Assembly (NCBI GenBank): GCA_022749755.1
Contig: CM040444.1
Location: forward strand, 11,574,274 to 11,638,273
DNA length: 64,000 nt
Reading direction: 5' to 3'
DNA from: Azadirachta indica
Lineage: Eukaryota; Streptophyta; Magnoliopsida; Sapindales; Meliaceae
Numbering within the stretch: the stretch's first letter is position 1; each line of letters begins with the position of its first letter. The notes beneath the pieces were generated by a model. That model was not told the DNA's origin and searched no databases. It was given only the letters and a program-made list of their open reading frames with translations. The position numbers and the translations under genes are program-made. Below are positions 48,301-60,331 of this stretch, piece by piece.

Positions 48301-49234
48301 TACTTATGTTTATAACCAGCAAAACTTGTTATAAATTAAAGAAATTTGTTCCTTTCACACTCCATCACGTGTTTAAACTCAAATTAGATTGTTATCACTC
48401 GTGTTTCACACTAATTTGATGATGGTCTCGCCAGTCTCACCTTTTACCACTCAAGCCAACCCCCTTTATATTCTTAAAGAATCAAAGTCAACAAATCTTA
48501 GGAGCAATCGGTTAGATGCTGGCAAATCTCAAAATCATAACATTAAAGACTTAGTTGAAACAAACGGCAATGAGAGAAAAAAAAATTAAAAGAGCCAAGA
48601 AAATAAGAAAACTTTAAAAAGAAGCAAAAAACATGTAAAAGAAATTACTAAAATGCAATGAATTGAAAAGTAAAGCTAAAAGACACAAGTGCACAATTGA
48701 ACCTAAATAGAATAAATAAAATATGGAGCATGAAATTAAATTAATTTAGACTTCATAATCCTTATTTGATAAAGAATAATACTAGTCAATATAGTAAGAT
48801 TACCTTTTAAGGAAAAGAAATTCTAGTTCAAAAAGGAATATATATAACTTATTTAAATAGGAATATGATCTTGTAATTCAAGAAATCCCTTTTATACTAA
48901 AAAAAAGGAGCAAAATCAGATCTATAATCTTAATCAATAACATAAAACAGATTGCCCATTGATCAAACAATGCAATCTAACTCCTTTTTTTTTTTTTTTG
49001 CTTTAACTATTATTATTTTTTTTAATTGGATTTTTTTTAATCTCTCTTTTTTCTTTTATTCACCAAACTAAACACACACAAGACAGAATTGAATCTATTC
49101 AAAACACAAAGAAGCTGAATGAAAAAAAAATTTAAGGAAGCTACACTAAGACAACACAAGAATTACACTAAAAGCAAAGAAAAAACACAAAATAAGGATA
49201 AGTAAAGGACAAGTAATCTATTTTTAGAACCAAA
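48301..49234 (-). other. gypsy leader between primer site and gag
   Basis: Non-coding, AT-rich leader with an (T)n run near 48,986-49,000; no domain in either strand. Confidence 0.6.
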
Positions 49235-49246
49235 GCTTTGATACCA
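49235..49246 (-). other. gypsy primer-binding site
   Basis: Minus-strand TGGTATCAAAGC two bases from the LTR end at 49,249; initiator tRNA-Met type. Confidence 0.85.
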
Positions 49247-49248
49247 AA

Positions 49249-50001
49249 TGATAAGAACCCACTAGACGATCTGCTCTAGAAACTTTTGAATCTGTTGTTA
49301 TGTACACCCCAAGAACTAGAAAACAAGTTGCAGATGATCAGATTAGAACTTAAGGAAATAAATCCTTAAAATTCTAATCTTGAAGACGCCATAAAGGTTG
49401 ATTACTCCTTTAATAAGTTAAGATATTGTATTTTTCCAAGAACATAAGAAGGTAAGACTATACTTGCTGAAAATATCTCAATGTTATTAGTGAAATGATG
49501 ATAATTTGTTTTACATAGTTGTAACCTTTATACAGGCATGTAAATATTATTATCCTAAGTAAATAGAAAACCAAAATTAAGTGGAAATAGAAATCCAAAC
49601 TTAAAAGAAAAAAACTATAATCTTAATCTAACTAGAAAACAAAACAATTTTAAACAAACTAGAAAACTAATTCTATTTAAAGTAAATAGTCTAAACAAAA
49701 TAAGAAATCTTTAAAACCCTAATTTTCCATGCAACATTAGGATTTAATAGCATAGAGCTATTCTTCTTCTTGCACATAAAGATAAGTGATTATTTTTAGT
49801 AAAGTTTTGAAAACTTTTAGAACAACTTTAGAATCTTTTAGAATAGTCTCTTTATTGTGCACTTTTATGATTAAGCCTTATAAAGCCTCTTTCATCCTCT
49901 TTGTCCTTACGCTAGTAATTGGACCACCAATTCCTTATAAAGGATGATAAAAATATTTACGAATGTTAGCTTGAATTATTTGGCCACCACCTTGATCTCC
50001 A
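49249..50001 (-). repeat. gypsy 5' LTR
   Basis: 753 bases from TGATAAGAACCCACTAG to CCTTGATCTCCA; same length as the 3' LTR, giving TG..CA ends on the minus strand. Confidence 0.9.
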
Positions 50002-50139
50002 TTAAATGGTTTGCCTTCTTCGTCTTTAATGTGCTACTAACTATAACCATCATTCACTGCATCACGAAAACAAATTAAACTTTAGTTAGTTCATCAATTT
50101 CAAATTTGAACCATGCGGCAAAATCCCAACATTCTGTTT

Positions 50140-50630
50140 TTCTCGAAAGTTACTGAAAAACTCAAAACTACAAAAAACCATGTGACTCGAAACTACAAAC
50201 AAAACGTAATTCAAAATTGCAGAAAAACACACGACTCGAAACTAAAAAAAGCAAGTGACTCAAAACCCTTAAAATCACACTACTCGAAATTGCATAAACA
50301 TACGACTCGAAAATAGTTTTTTTGGACTTGACTAAAAACTGAAGTTTTCCCCGAAACAATGTTTTGAAGTTGGAAACTAATATATATATACATACATATA
50401 CTTGTCTCGTATATACATGTATGCCTGACTCAAAACTAATTTTTTGCAACCATACTCGAAAGTCACTGAAAATTGACTTGAAACTTTGTCTTTTAACGTT
50501 ACTCGAAACTTCTCGAAAGTCTATTTGTAATGTGACTCGAAAAAAAACTTTCAAGTTGAGCTAAATGACACAGTTATGTTACAAATACACTTTCGAGTTT
50601 AACGTGACTCGAAAGTGCACTGGGGTGTTT
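50140..50630. repeat. ACTCGAAAGT-like motif cluster, right
   Basis: At least ten CTCGAAA or complementary TTTCGAG cores, for example near 50,143, 50,186, 50,236, 50,282, 50,304, 50,454, 50,501, 50,512, 50,536, 50,593 and 50,609, often as GTGACTCGAAA. The cluster mirrors the left one about 300-900 bases inside the MULE end. The open frames of about 128 and 67 residues here arise from the repetition and are not genes. Confidence 0.75.
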
Positions 50631-50934
50631 GTGAATGGCTTTGTCGAACAAAATTTGGCCAATATTCCAATATCAAACTCAAATTCACTCAATTATTTCC
50701 CAAATTAATAACATCCTAACATATCTAACAATTAATTCATGCAAAATACCCAAGCTTGTACATATAATCATGCCAATTTCAAAAGGGAAATCAAACCCTA
50801 ACCTATAATCGCAATGACCTACCGAAGATGTTTGTCTGCCGCGTGTGTTGCCATCAAGCACTCTCCGTTCATCTTGAAACTGTAATTGGAGGCTGACTTT
50901 GGTTACACGAATGTGACTTTGTTTCTATTTCAAT

Positions 50935-51054
50935 TTTGGAGCATAAAGGCAATTCCATCTAATTGAAAGAAAAATGAGCAATTTTGTATGAAAATATGTT
51001 GAGAGGGTACTTTTGAATTTTACTTATAAATTAGGGGTATTTTTGGTATTTTTC
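50935..51054. repeat. Ulp1-MULE right terminal inverted repeat
   Basis: Ends ..GGGGTATTTTTGGTATTTTTC at 51,054; the reverse complement aligns with 36,916-37,040. Confidence 0.85.
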
Positions 51055-52480
51055 TAAATTTTATATAATAATTATACATGTAAGCTACGAAAAGATGCTA
51101 TAAGAGAATAACTAAATATTAAATATTCTACAATTTTGATGAAAATTTACAAACTTACATAGAAATAAAAATATACATTGGCTGTCATTTGAACTTAAAA
51201 GTTATTAGAAGATAAATGGATAGAGACAAATTGTTTGATAGAAATTCTGATATGTACATTATTATATACTGCGTAAAGGTTGTGTTTGACAACATATATA
51301 TATATATATATATATACTTTATTATATAAAATAAATAAATTAAATTGTATTGAATAAAATTTAATAAAGCATTACGCTTGATGTTAAATTCTATTGTAAA
51401 ATATTAAATACGTAAAAATTATTATTTATTCTGATATTATTATTATTAATTTTTATTATTAAACATTAATTAAAATTAATATTGTAATGGTTTATATTGC
51501 ATTATTTATATTGATTAATAATTAAAATTAAAATTTTATCCAACAACCACCGCCCCATTGCCGTCATTAAGTGGCTTCGACCATCAATCGCAGATGCTGA
51601 TCATGCATTTTCAAATCACAAAGTACGCCGGTTGATTGCTTGTTACTTGATTTATTCACCGATCTAATTGTTATTATAATTGAATCATAGTTAAAGTTTT
51701 GGTTACACAATATTTTGACTCTTTATTTTTTCAAAAATAGTGGTTTAATGGAGATTATAATAATTATTCAAATGCATAGATCGTTTCACAAGGATTCCAA
51801 AGATATCAATGAAAAAACTCATTAAATGATGGCGGACAATCGCCAGTGGCACCGGCGGTTCGCTGCTGACAGTGACAATTGTGAGAAGTCATGATAAGGA
51901 TTCAAACACGTCCCGGTTCTTCTTTGACGATTATCTTTCACGCATGCATAGCCACTACAGAAGCTGACATGAGGGGCCTCTTACTTGCTAACCCAATAAT
52001 TATCCGAGCTGTTTTACAATTAATTTTCGTATATAAATAATCATTTTGCTGAATTTCATTCTCTCAAAAACTTGATGTACTTCACAAATGTGAAACAAGT
52101 AAATACTATTGCTTATCAAAATACCACAAAATCGAATATAATGAGCAATATTGTTATTAACTTTGAAGAATTTAGAGCAAATGAATCATAATTTTGTACC
52201 TAATCTTTAACAGTTTGGTCCTCTCTAAATTTTATTCATTAAGGATGTTGGCTCATGTAAAGCAATTATTGATGATAATCTAGTGTCATAAAATCAAAAG
52301 AATTCCTTCATAGTCCATGCAGAGAAATTAAAAGCTTAAAATTTGATCGACCAAAAGGTATAACAACAAGTAGGTATTTATAATAAATTAACTCTTTTTT
52401 GGTCTCGAGACAATAAAGGTTATGTTAGCCAAAAGATTGTTATTGATACAAAAACATATATTACTAAATCTTTTAGCTAT
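51055..52480. other. remnants of duplicated BED/hAT flanks, no gene
   Basis: 51,055-51,290 continues the segment broken by the MULE (matches 57,180-57,360, e.g. ATAGAGACAAATTGTTTGAT). 51,880-52,090 matches the upstream flank at 15,040-15,180 and 56,820-56,960 (CCAATAAT, TTTCGTATATAAATAAT, AACTTGATGTACTT). A (TA)n run is at 51,294-51,316. The pieces imply at least one further, lost copy of the block. Confidence 0.55.
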
Positions 52481-53950
52481 AAACAACTAAACCTATGATC
52501 ATCTTTCAGAACTAGCTAACTTTTTAACTTATACATTTCCATTTATACTTGTCATGTTAAGTATATGAAAGAAAAAAAAAAAACGAAACATTCATTTATT
52601 GTTCTTAAAGCAATTCCAAGGTAAAAGGGAATTGAGAAGATTATTTTACAATAGCGTAAATAAAATCACTCCCCACCCCTAATTTAAATAGGATTTAAAG
52701 ACTTCTTATGTTTTAACATTAGATATCTTACTAGTTAAATTAAGTAATATATATTGGAGTATAATAATGTTCTATCTAACATGACATATTCCCTTGTAAA
52801 TTTATGTATTGAATGTAAGAAATTTGATGATTACCTATACGTGGATATAATTAAATTTACAACACCAAGGATGCGACCACCCTTTTCAAAAGCATTATAG
52901 ACACCGAAGATTGGTTACCAAGGAATAGTTGGATATAATAAGGAATAAGACTAATTTTCTTTCATGGCCTACAATTTTCGCTACAGGCACTAATATTTCT
53001 TAACCATTTTTATTCACAGGCAACATGACTTCATATAATTATGCAATTTTACTTAAGAAGCATCTGGTAATAAATGATTTGTTCTTGTAATAAATTTTAT
53101 TATCTTATTTATTATTTTTATTTAGTTTCTTTACTGATATTTTTTTCGATCGGGGTGAAGATTTAAAATGAAAAAAAAGGTAAATTAATTTTTTTTTTTA
53201 GCTATGGACTTAACTAAGCCTATAATTATCTATTAAAACTAGGTAACTTTTTAATTTATGCATTTTTATTTATACTAGAATAGTCTCATTAGATCAAGTA
53301 TTAAAGAAAAAAATATTTCAATGTTTAAATTATACGGGTCTATACTTAATGATAAGTGACGCATGATAGATGCAACTTATCATTCCAAAAGTTATGCCTA
53401 AGGAGCTAATTATTCCAAAAGCCACCGCTAAGCAAGGTTTTAATTTAATTTCACTCCCATTATTTCGAACAATTCTATTTGATAGACTTTTTTTGCAAGA
53501 CTTAATGCGCATCTACAACATTCTCAGTTATTAGGGAAGAAATTTAATTTTCTTCAAAACTTATGTAGTTAGGAACTAGAAAACATAGACCCTTTAAAAT
53601 TTTCTTTTTGGAATTCAAATGCTAAACCATAAACCCCTATAATATCACCTAGTAAAGGATAGATGTCATACAACATTTAAAAGATCTTAACTATTAGGAG
53701 TGCAAAAAAAATCCTTTTACAATAAAAATTAGAAATTGGATTGCACTAATTCGCTCCATTAATTTAGATACATAAATAATGCCATATAAATTTAAGATTT
53801 ATTTACATCTAGGTAATATAGATCAACTTGAAGCATAAAAATGCCCTATATTGAATAAGTCAGATATGTACTTGTACATTTTGACCTAATTTAAAGAGTT
53901 TCAAGTTCCTTTATCAAATGGTTGCTTTAAAGAAGATCAAGCCTATCAAT

Positions 53951-56116
53951 TCATGTAATATTATCATGACAAGACTTAGTTTATAATGTAATGGCTAAAG
54001 TCCAATTATCTATTGGTCCATCTTTTCAACTGCGAACTCACTATACGCACCATACTTTGAGCTCTGCAGGCGTATACTGTAATGAACAAAAATTAATGTC
54101 TTTTAACCGTTTTTGCTCGATACAATTGCTTCCTTTTGTGAGCAACTTCTTAACCAATCTCCTTTGACGGCCATATCTTAAAGCACCATCACAAGTCTGG
54201 CTCAGTATACGAATGGCGAATTTCTGTCATTCGGAACATTTTTCTCCATAGCGTAACCACCACTCCGCTGTATGTAGTTGCAGTTATGTATAGGGAATAA
54301 AATTCATAACACATTCTAACTTTATGTGTAGTAACCAAGTGAATAGTTTAAGAATAGAATTTGAAGAGACACTTAAAGAAATAATCTTAAAATTAACATA
54401 CCTGGAGAAATATCTTTAATTGCTTCAACGGAGCTGCCGACTTTAAATGCACCTTCTCCTTCCTCGTATTCTTCGAGCTGTTGATGTATTATTGCTCGAA
54501 GACTACGATCTTAAACCATAATTTCAATACAATGTTTTAGACTGCATTCAACCTCACTATCGCTGTAGAAATCTTTGATGAAGAAAAGTCTAGGATTCAA
54601 GTAATGCCAGTACAGTGTAAAGGATGGAGATATATATACCAAACTTCATCAATAACATTACAAAATGCTATGTAATTGTGTGTCTTGTCTTCTAATTCCT
54701 CCTTGGCTTGCCTAAAGCTTTCATATATATAACCAGCTTGCAATCTATTTTTAGGCTTCAGCCCCATTGACTTGACAAAAAATACACATGAAGGGAGTCG
54801 ACGCCTTTAATAATACAGTGGCTTCTTTCCAGAAAGAGAGATCTTTTAGCAAATCCGATGCCCACTTTCCTTCAGTTGAAGAAGCCCAACTAGAGTTAAG
54901 TCCATTCAGATTATGTAAATAACTCCTTGAAAAATTGCTTTTGAGATACAATATTTTCTAAAGTCAAGGCACTGCTGACCTATGCTTATGTGGCTTAACT
55001 AAATCATTGCCATGGGAATAACATCTAAATAGTTTTAACACCATTGGATGGCCATGAATAAATCTACTATGCTTTGCTTACTATTTCATTATATGGCTTC
55101 ACCTTTCCCATATGCTCCAATATGATCCCAATATAGTAAGATGTGCTTGATGTTCTGAACATATTTTTATGTAGCTTCACAATTTTCCTTGCTGCGTGCC
55201 ACATCTGACTTTTGGTAGACGATGTTATTATTTGGACTATGTTTTTCGCACCGACCACCTCAATAACTTCCTCTAAAACTTTTTGCAAGGCAATAATTTC
55301 ACCAACTTAAGCTGAAAGGTCAGAAAATCGAATATAAGTAGTCCCCACATGTCAATCTACCAAAAAATTCACTAAATATCTCCCCTTCACATCAACCAAC
55401 TCATCAACTAAAATACTGCAGCCGGTCCTTAGCCAACATTCTTTAACTTTCTTAACGTATTCCTTCGTCGATTTTACTTCTTCACTAAGGATAAATCCTT
55501 TAAGTTCCGTGCAAGCAGGTGGTTTGTATGTTGCCTCTCCTTGCTTTTGATTAGCGTTGATCATTTGATCGAAGGTTGAGCTATTCACAGCACTAAGATC
55601 AATACCAGTGTCATAAAAGAATTTACGAATGCATTTTTGGGATTCCATTGACAACTCAGCTTGAGGTAAAATTACTTGAGTTGTTTTACTTCTCAAAAGC
55701 TCTTTAAAGTTTTGCAATCCTCTGCCAGAAAGTACATCTTGCCTCCTCCTACTGCCATCCACACTAGTAGAAGTCTCCTTGACTCTTTTTGTACTTGTAG
55801 ACATCGAAACTTCATTATTTCCGGGCTCAACATCTTGCAACAATGCAGTGCTTTTGCTCCTCCTTAACGGAAGATCTGGATGTTGAAGATTGTCAACCTA
55901 TTTTACTAGATTTAATTTGGTGTTGAAATGCGCTTTGTTATTTGAGGGCACAAGTTCCCAAGGCAAGACATCACTGCGAATAGCACCTAAATAACATTTG
56001 AGACGATAGAAACCGCTCACAACTTTACAACAGTAGTTGCACGGAACCTTCTTCTTCTTAAAATCAAGTGCCACGCCATGTTCGTGAAAATTGATGGAGA
56101 TATCATTGGTTGCCAT
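53951..56116 (-). pseudogene. decayed duplicate of the BED/hAT gene
   Basis: Matches the gene at 12,120-14,302 along its whole length: start MATNDISI at 56,116, BED finger (CNYCCKVVSGFYRLKCYLG, where the zinc-ligand His is Tyr), DUF659 region (55,067-55,480: ECWLRTGCSILVDELV), WASSTEGKWASDLL (54,840-54,900) and a broken exon 2 (53,951-54,285). A deletion near 55,905 removes residues between NTKLN and the basic stretch, several frameshifts occur (55,340, 55,065, 54,770) and exon 2 has stops. The intron donor (ACCTGG at 54,400) and 5'-UTR splice sites remain. It has lost function. Confidence 0.92.
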
Positions 56117-56119
56117 CTC

Positions 56120-57500
56120 TCGTAACCCAACAAGGTAAAATAACTTGAAACCTGTCAATCCATACATAAAAGAACAAAATAAAAATAATAATAATGGAGA
56201 AAATAAAATAAAGTTATTATCATAAAAAAAGTTCATAATTTAATTGATTAGATCTAAAAGATATGAAATATAATACTTGACTAATTATGAAGGAAACTTT
56301 CCTTACTAAAAAAAATCGTTTTAAAATAGTTATTCCCTTTAAAAATTTTCATTTTTCTTCCTTAAAAATGTTTGACAACATAATTAATATCGATTGTTCA
56401 TCATATATCTTGTTAAAATTAACATACCCAATAATAGATAATTTTTGTTTTGAAAGAACTATAATAGATAATTAAATAAAAAGAAATTGTATTTTGACTA
56501 TTGAAGTACATACATGCATTATTAGATCATCGGAAACTACAGATCATATCACATAATTCACTGACAAAGGATGATAAAACTAAAAAGAGAAAAAAATTGA
56601 TAAGAAAAATAAAAGCCCATACCTAACTGATATGATGATCAAACAAACTGGAACTCAAGCAGAACCTCTAACGAATAGAGCGAAATACTCTGATGTTGTA
56701 CTTCTAAACCCAAAAATGGTGTAAAGACGGAGAGTTTGAAGAACAAATCTAAGATGTGAATATGAATTTTTGAGAGTTTCTGTTTTAAATTATAACAAAG
56801 AGACAAAGGGTCTGTTTCCCTTCATGCATACATTCCCCTTTCATGCGTACTTGGCAACCTAATAATAATACTAGTTGTTTTGCCGTTACTTTCCATATAT
56901 CTAATTATTTCATTAAATTTCATTTGCTCAAATATTTGATGTACTTAACAAATTTGAAAAATCATATATATCCAACCCATTTACTTATATATGGCAGCTA
57001 TGTTGTATATTAATAATTGTGGAATTTTGTATTATGATGTTAATGAATTGATGTCCTTGTAATGGCTATCAATTTTTTAAATGAAATCAAAGCTAATTGG
57101 AAAAATAAACTTAAGAGAGGATTCAATTATCTAGAGCAACTTAGCAACTGCATATATAGTTTTTGAAAAACTAAATAAGAATTATACATGTAAGATATAA
57201 TATACTAAAAATATTCTAAGAAAATAATTAAATTATAATATACAATAAAAATTTTAATGAAATTTACTAATTTAATTAAAAATAAAAATAAAAAATATTG
57301 GTCATTGTTTAGATTTAAAAGTTGTTAGAAGATAGATGGATAAAACAAATTGTTTGGCACAAGTTGGTGCACAAGCATATGAACAAAATTTATTCATATT
57401 TTTCACATTTATATTTATTCATATATTTCATGCATGTATATAAACTAAATTATTCATATACCCGCACAAATTATATATGTGAGACTGTTATAGATCATCC
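56120..57500. other. upstream flank of the decayed BED/hAT duplicate
   Basis: Aligns in order with 14,340-15,429 (GATATGATCAAACAAACTGGAA-like text near 56,635, TTGGTCATTGTTTAGA near 57,298) and with 36,650-36,915 and 51,055-51,290. No gene. Confidence 0.65.
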
Positions 57501-57504
57501 AGAG

Positions 57505-57680
57505 ATATGGGGTAATAACATTTTAGTCCCTAAAGTTTGATAAAATAACAAATGAAGATATAATTTGATAAAATTTTAACATTTTAATCCCTACTTATAT
57601 GGCAAAATTTTAAGGTATTAAAAATCAAGGACAAAAATGAAAATTGACCCTTATAGTTTTTATTTTCCTTCGTCTTCTCC
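57505..57680. repeat. partial copy of element W
   Basis: GGGGTAATAACATTTTAGTC.. follows the same left flank as W at 21,120 (GAGACTGTTATAGATC.. against AAGACTATTATAGATT..). Homology runs through AAAATGAAAA(T/C)T.ACC to CTTCTCCGG and then stops. Confidence 0.75.
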
Positions 57681-57699
57681 GGAAATGCATTTGGGTGGC

Positions 57700-58560
57700 T
57701 AATATTATTGTTCATTATATTTTTAATATTTTAAAAAGTATTTAATCTATTTAGAATAAAATTTATTAGTATTTGAATAGACAATATTATAAATATTTTA
57801 GAATATATATTAAAAATGTAAAAAATATGTTAAATAGATGACACAATTGCTAAAAGGACAATATGTTTAATAAATAGGTCGGGTTAAAATTTTAATTCTT
57901 AATACGATTATTAAATAGGTTAGGTTTGAATAATTTAAAATATATTATATCTTTATTTAATACGATACGACTATGATATACTAATCTGAATTGTCAATCC
58001 TACATTTAACATTGGTGACATGCTCATAATAAATTATTATTAATATCATTAGACTCTAAATTTTTTGATGTACTCAATAGTAAAGTTAATTTCAAAAAAT
58101 GACAGATAAAATGAGGTAAATATTTATTCTAAGTGTAATACATGTAATGAATTGGGAGTTCAATAAAAATTTTTTAAACTATTATGACTAAAATGTATGT
58201 TGGACTATATTTTAGAAACCCAATGGTCTTTTTTCCCTAATTAAAAATCCTAAAATCGCGTAACTATCACACTTTAATTTCAATTGCCAGGTTATTAGAC
58301 AACAAAACAACATTGTTACCATGAGCTTATTAGTCAACTTTCTTTGTTTTGATGTTTACTCACACCTCAAAACCTCGAACAAACTTTTAAAAATTAACAG
58401 AAAACAAAACGAGAAAATTACTTCTAACACAAAAAATTTTGTTTATTTTGTTATGAAATTTGTTTGTACAAAGAAAAAATGAGAATAAAAAGGCTATGTA
58501 CTTGGAAGTTGTACGAAACCACCTCCCATCTCCCTGTCATTGCTTAATTAAATTACTACT
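57700..58560. other. AT-rich intergenic DNA with a degraded repeat
   Basis: No gene. About 57,840-58,010 (AATAGGTCGGGTTAAAATTT.., AATACGATACGACTATGATA) looks like a degraded copy of a widespread plant repeat with GGTCGGGTT and ACGACACGA motifs; the class is uncertain. Confidence 0.4.
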
Positions 58561-58576
58561 CTATTATTTCTTTTTG

Positions 58577-58584
58577 TATAAATA
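58577..58584 (+). promoter_or_regulatory. TATA box of expansin pseudogene
   Basis: TATAAATA lies 94 bases before the former ATG at 58,678, a usual plant distance. Confidence 0.5.
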
Positions 58585-58677
58585 ATTGATTCTCTTCTTT
58601 ATTCTCTCAAGCCAATTCGAATTAGCAAAGCAATAATATAGGAATTATTCCACCAACTTCAGATTCAAAAGCATATA

Positions 58678-59631
58678 ATGGCCATTAAAGCAATGCAAAA
58701 TTTATTGCTTACAGTTTTGATTTAGAGCATTTGTCATGTTAATGTGATTAATGGACATGATGATCATGATGGTGGCTGGCAAAGAGCAAGTGCCACATTT
58801 TAGGTGGTAGTGATTCTTCTAGCACATTCAGTAAGCTCTTCTGTCTAATTAATTTGTACATTTCATTTCTACTATATAACTATCTTCTATTTATAGGAAA
58901 TATTATTATTTTCTGTAGATGAAGGTTGTGGCAATTTGAACAAGCGAGGTTATGGGGAGAAAAATGCAGCTGTAAGCTAAGTTCTCTTCGACAATGGCTG
59001 CCGGTGTGGCGCTTGCTATCAGATTCGGTGTCATAATCAACCACAGTGGTGTCTCTCCGGTACTGTTACCATCAGTGCCACCAACTTATGTCCTCCCAAT
59101 TATGCATTGTCCAATGACAACGGCGTTTGGATGTAATCCTCCTCGTGTGCATTTTGATATGTCTCAACCTGCTTTCTTGGAGATTGCACAACATTAGGCT
59201 GGAAGTGTTCCTGTCCTCTACAAAAGGTATGTAATAAAGTTAATTAATGTACAAGTTACAATAATCTTGCAATATTATTCTTTAAACTAATTATCAAGGC
59301 AATTAATTTTGGATGGACTGGGTACAGGGTGCCCTGTGTGAAGAAAGGAGGCATAAGATTCACAATCACAGGACATTCGTATTAAAATTTGGTATTGATA
59401 ACGAACGTGGGAGGCGCAGGAGATGTGAAGTCTGTGTCGATCAAGGGATCCAAAACTGGGTGGGAAACAATGACAAGGAATTGGGGCCAAAATTGGCAAA
59501 GTAATGCTTGCTTGGATGGCCAAATCCTTTCCTTCAAAGTTACTATCAATGATGGCAAAACTGTTACGAGCAACGATGTTGTCCCTGCTGATTGGAAATT
59601 CAGACAAACTTTCCAAGGAGCTCAATTTTAG
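58678..59631 (+). pseudogene. alpha-expansin pseudogene, three exons, introns kept
   Basis: Exons 58,678-58,830, 58,919-59,226 and 59,328-59,631 with GT..AG introns at the usual expansin positions. Seen: Cys-rich domain-1 segments (EGCGNL, DNGCRCGACYQIRC, HFDMSQPAFLEIA) and domain 2 ([54 protein letters not shown]) ending QTFQGAQF, typical of alpha-expansins that loosen cell walls at acid pH. Disabling changes: TAG at 58,723-58,725 in the signal peptide, one-base loss near 58,802, TAA at 58,978-58,980, one extra base at 59,131, TAG at 59,195-59,197, TAA at 59,383-59,385. Domain 2 is otherwise well kept, so loss is fairly recent. Introns show it arose by DNA duplication, not retroposition. A TATA box remains. 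Confidence 0.93.
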
Positions 59632-60297
59632 AAGAAGAGCTGTATTTATTACTTAAATTTGTAAATTTTTTATTTAATGGTCAAGTATTTTCTCAAATTT
59701 CATATTCATATTCATATTCGATTATATGCAACATCGTTCAACTACTAGTCGATTGGGATATAGTTTATTTTAGATTATGCATCTAAATGAATCAGAAATG
59801 CAATTTTAAAATTATAGCAACGAAGTAATAATCAAATGAGACAACCAAAAAAAAAAAATAATTTTTAACATTAAAAAGCACTTTTAGTTAGTAGAACGGT
59901 CATAGTATCTTAGTTCTAAGGTTGGTTGGTAAGTCATTAACGTGAATATATACTTCGACTGTCAAACTAGGATTTTAGTAAAAGAAAGGAAAAATATATA
60001 ATAGCTTAAGGAATAGGGTTCCAAATCCTTTTACCTTAACTATGCTTATAATTTACTGCAACAACAAAGAGAGACATTATCCAACTTGCCGACACATGTT
60101 TCTCTTTCATTGGCTCCATCCTTTTTGGTATTATTGCTATGTGTCATCACTAAATTGAAGGAAGGGCAATTTTGTTCTCTACTGACTATCATTCCCTGTC
60201 AAACTGTTTTCTAGTGTCTTGAGACGCTCACTGATATCTTGCTTTTCTAACCATTAGTATAAGAAAAAGTCTCTTCTGTTACTATTTTTTATCCGCT

Positions 60298-60331
<34 letters not shown>

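Larger units (their letters stand above)
43941..50001 (-). mobile_element. 6.06-kb Ty3/gypsy retrotransposon nested in the MULE
   Basis: Two 753-base LTRs (43,941-44,693 and 49,249-50,001) start TGATAAGAACCCA on the plus strand. Minus-strand order: 5' LTR, tRNA-Met primer site (49,235-49,246), gag, protease, RT/RNase H, integrase, polypurine tract (44,694-44,709) and 3' LTR. RNase H before integrase is the gypsy order. LTRs agree at roughly 85 percent over their first 200 bases by eye. No clear 5-bp target duplication is seen. Coding regions are broken and the RT core is deleted. Confidence 0.92.
36916..51054. mobile_element. 14-kb MULE carrying transposase and DUF1985/Ulp1 gene
   Basis: Long terminal inverted repeats: left GGAAAATAACCAAAAATGCC.. 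and the reverse complement of the right end GAAAAATACCAAAAATACCC.. stay alignable for about 110 bases (AATTGTCC..TTTTTCTTCCAATTGGAT against AATTGCTCATTTTTCTTTCAATTAGAT). Flanking 9-mers AAAATTATA and TAAATTTTA agree at 7 of 9. It contains a MuDR-type transposase remnant (plus strand) and a DUF1985/Ulp1-protease remnant (minus strand), the content described for Kaonashi/KIU-type MULEs. Without the gypsy insertion it would be about 8.1 kb. All genes are broken. Confidence 0.88.

Noticed and set aside
50113..50564. Overlapping open frames of 67, 128 and 66 residues on both strands
   Set aside because: They arise from the repeated ACTCGAAA motif; composition is repetitive and there is no domain.
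59287..59625. 112-residue minus-strand frame
   Set aside because: Shadow of the expansin domain 2 on the plus strand.
58994..59631. First thought: EG45/p12-like (natriuretic peptide-like) expansin relative
   Set aside because: A C-terminal expansin domain 2 with GQNWQSN and the QTF.GAQF end is present, which EG45/p12 proteins lack; it is an alpha-expansin.
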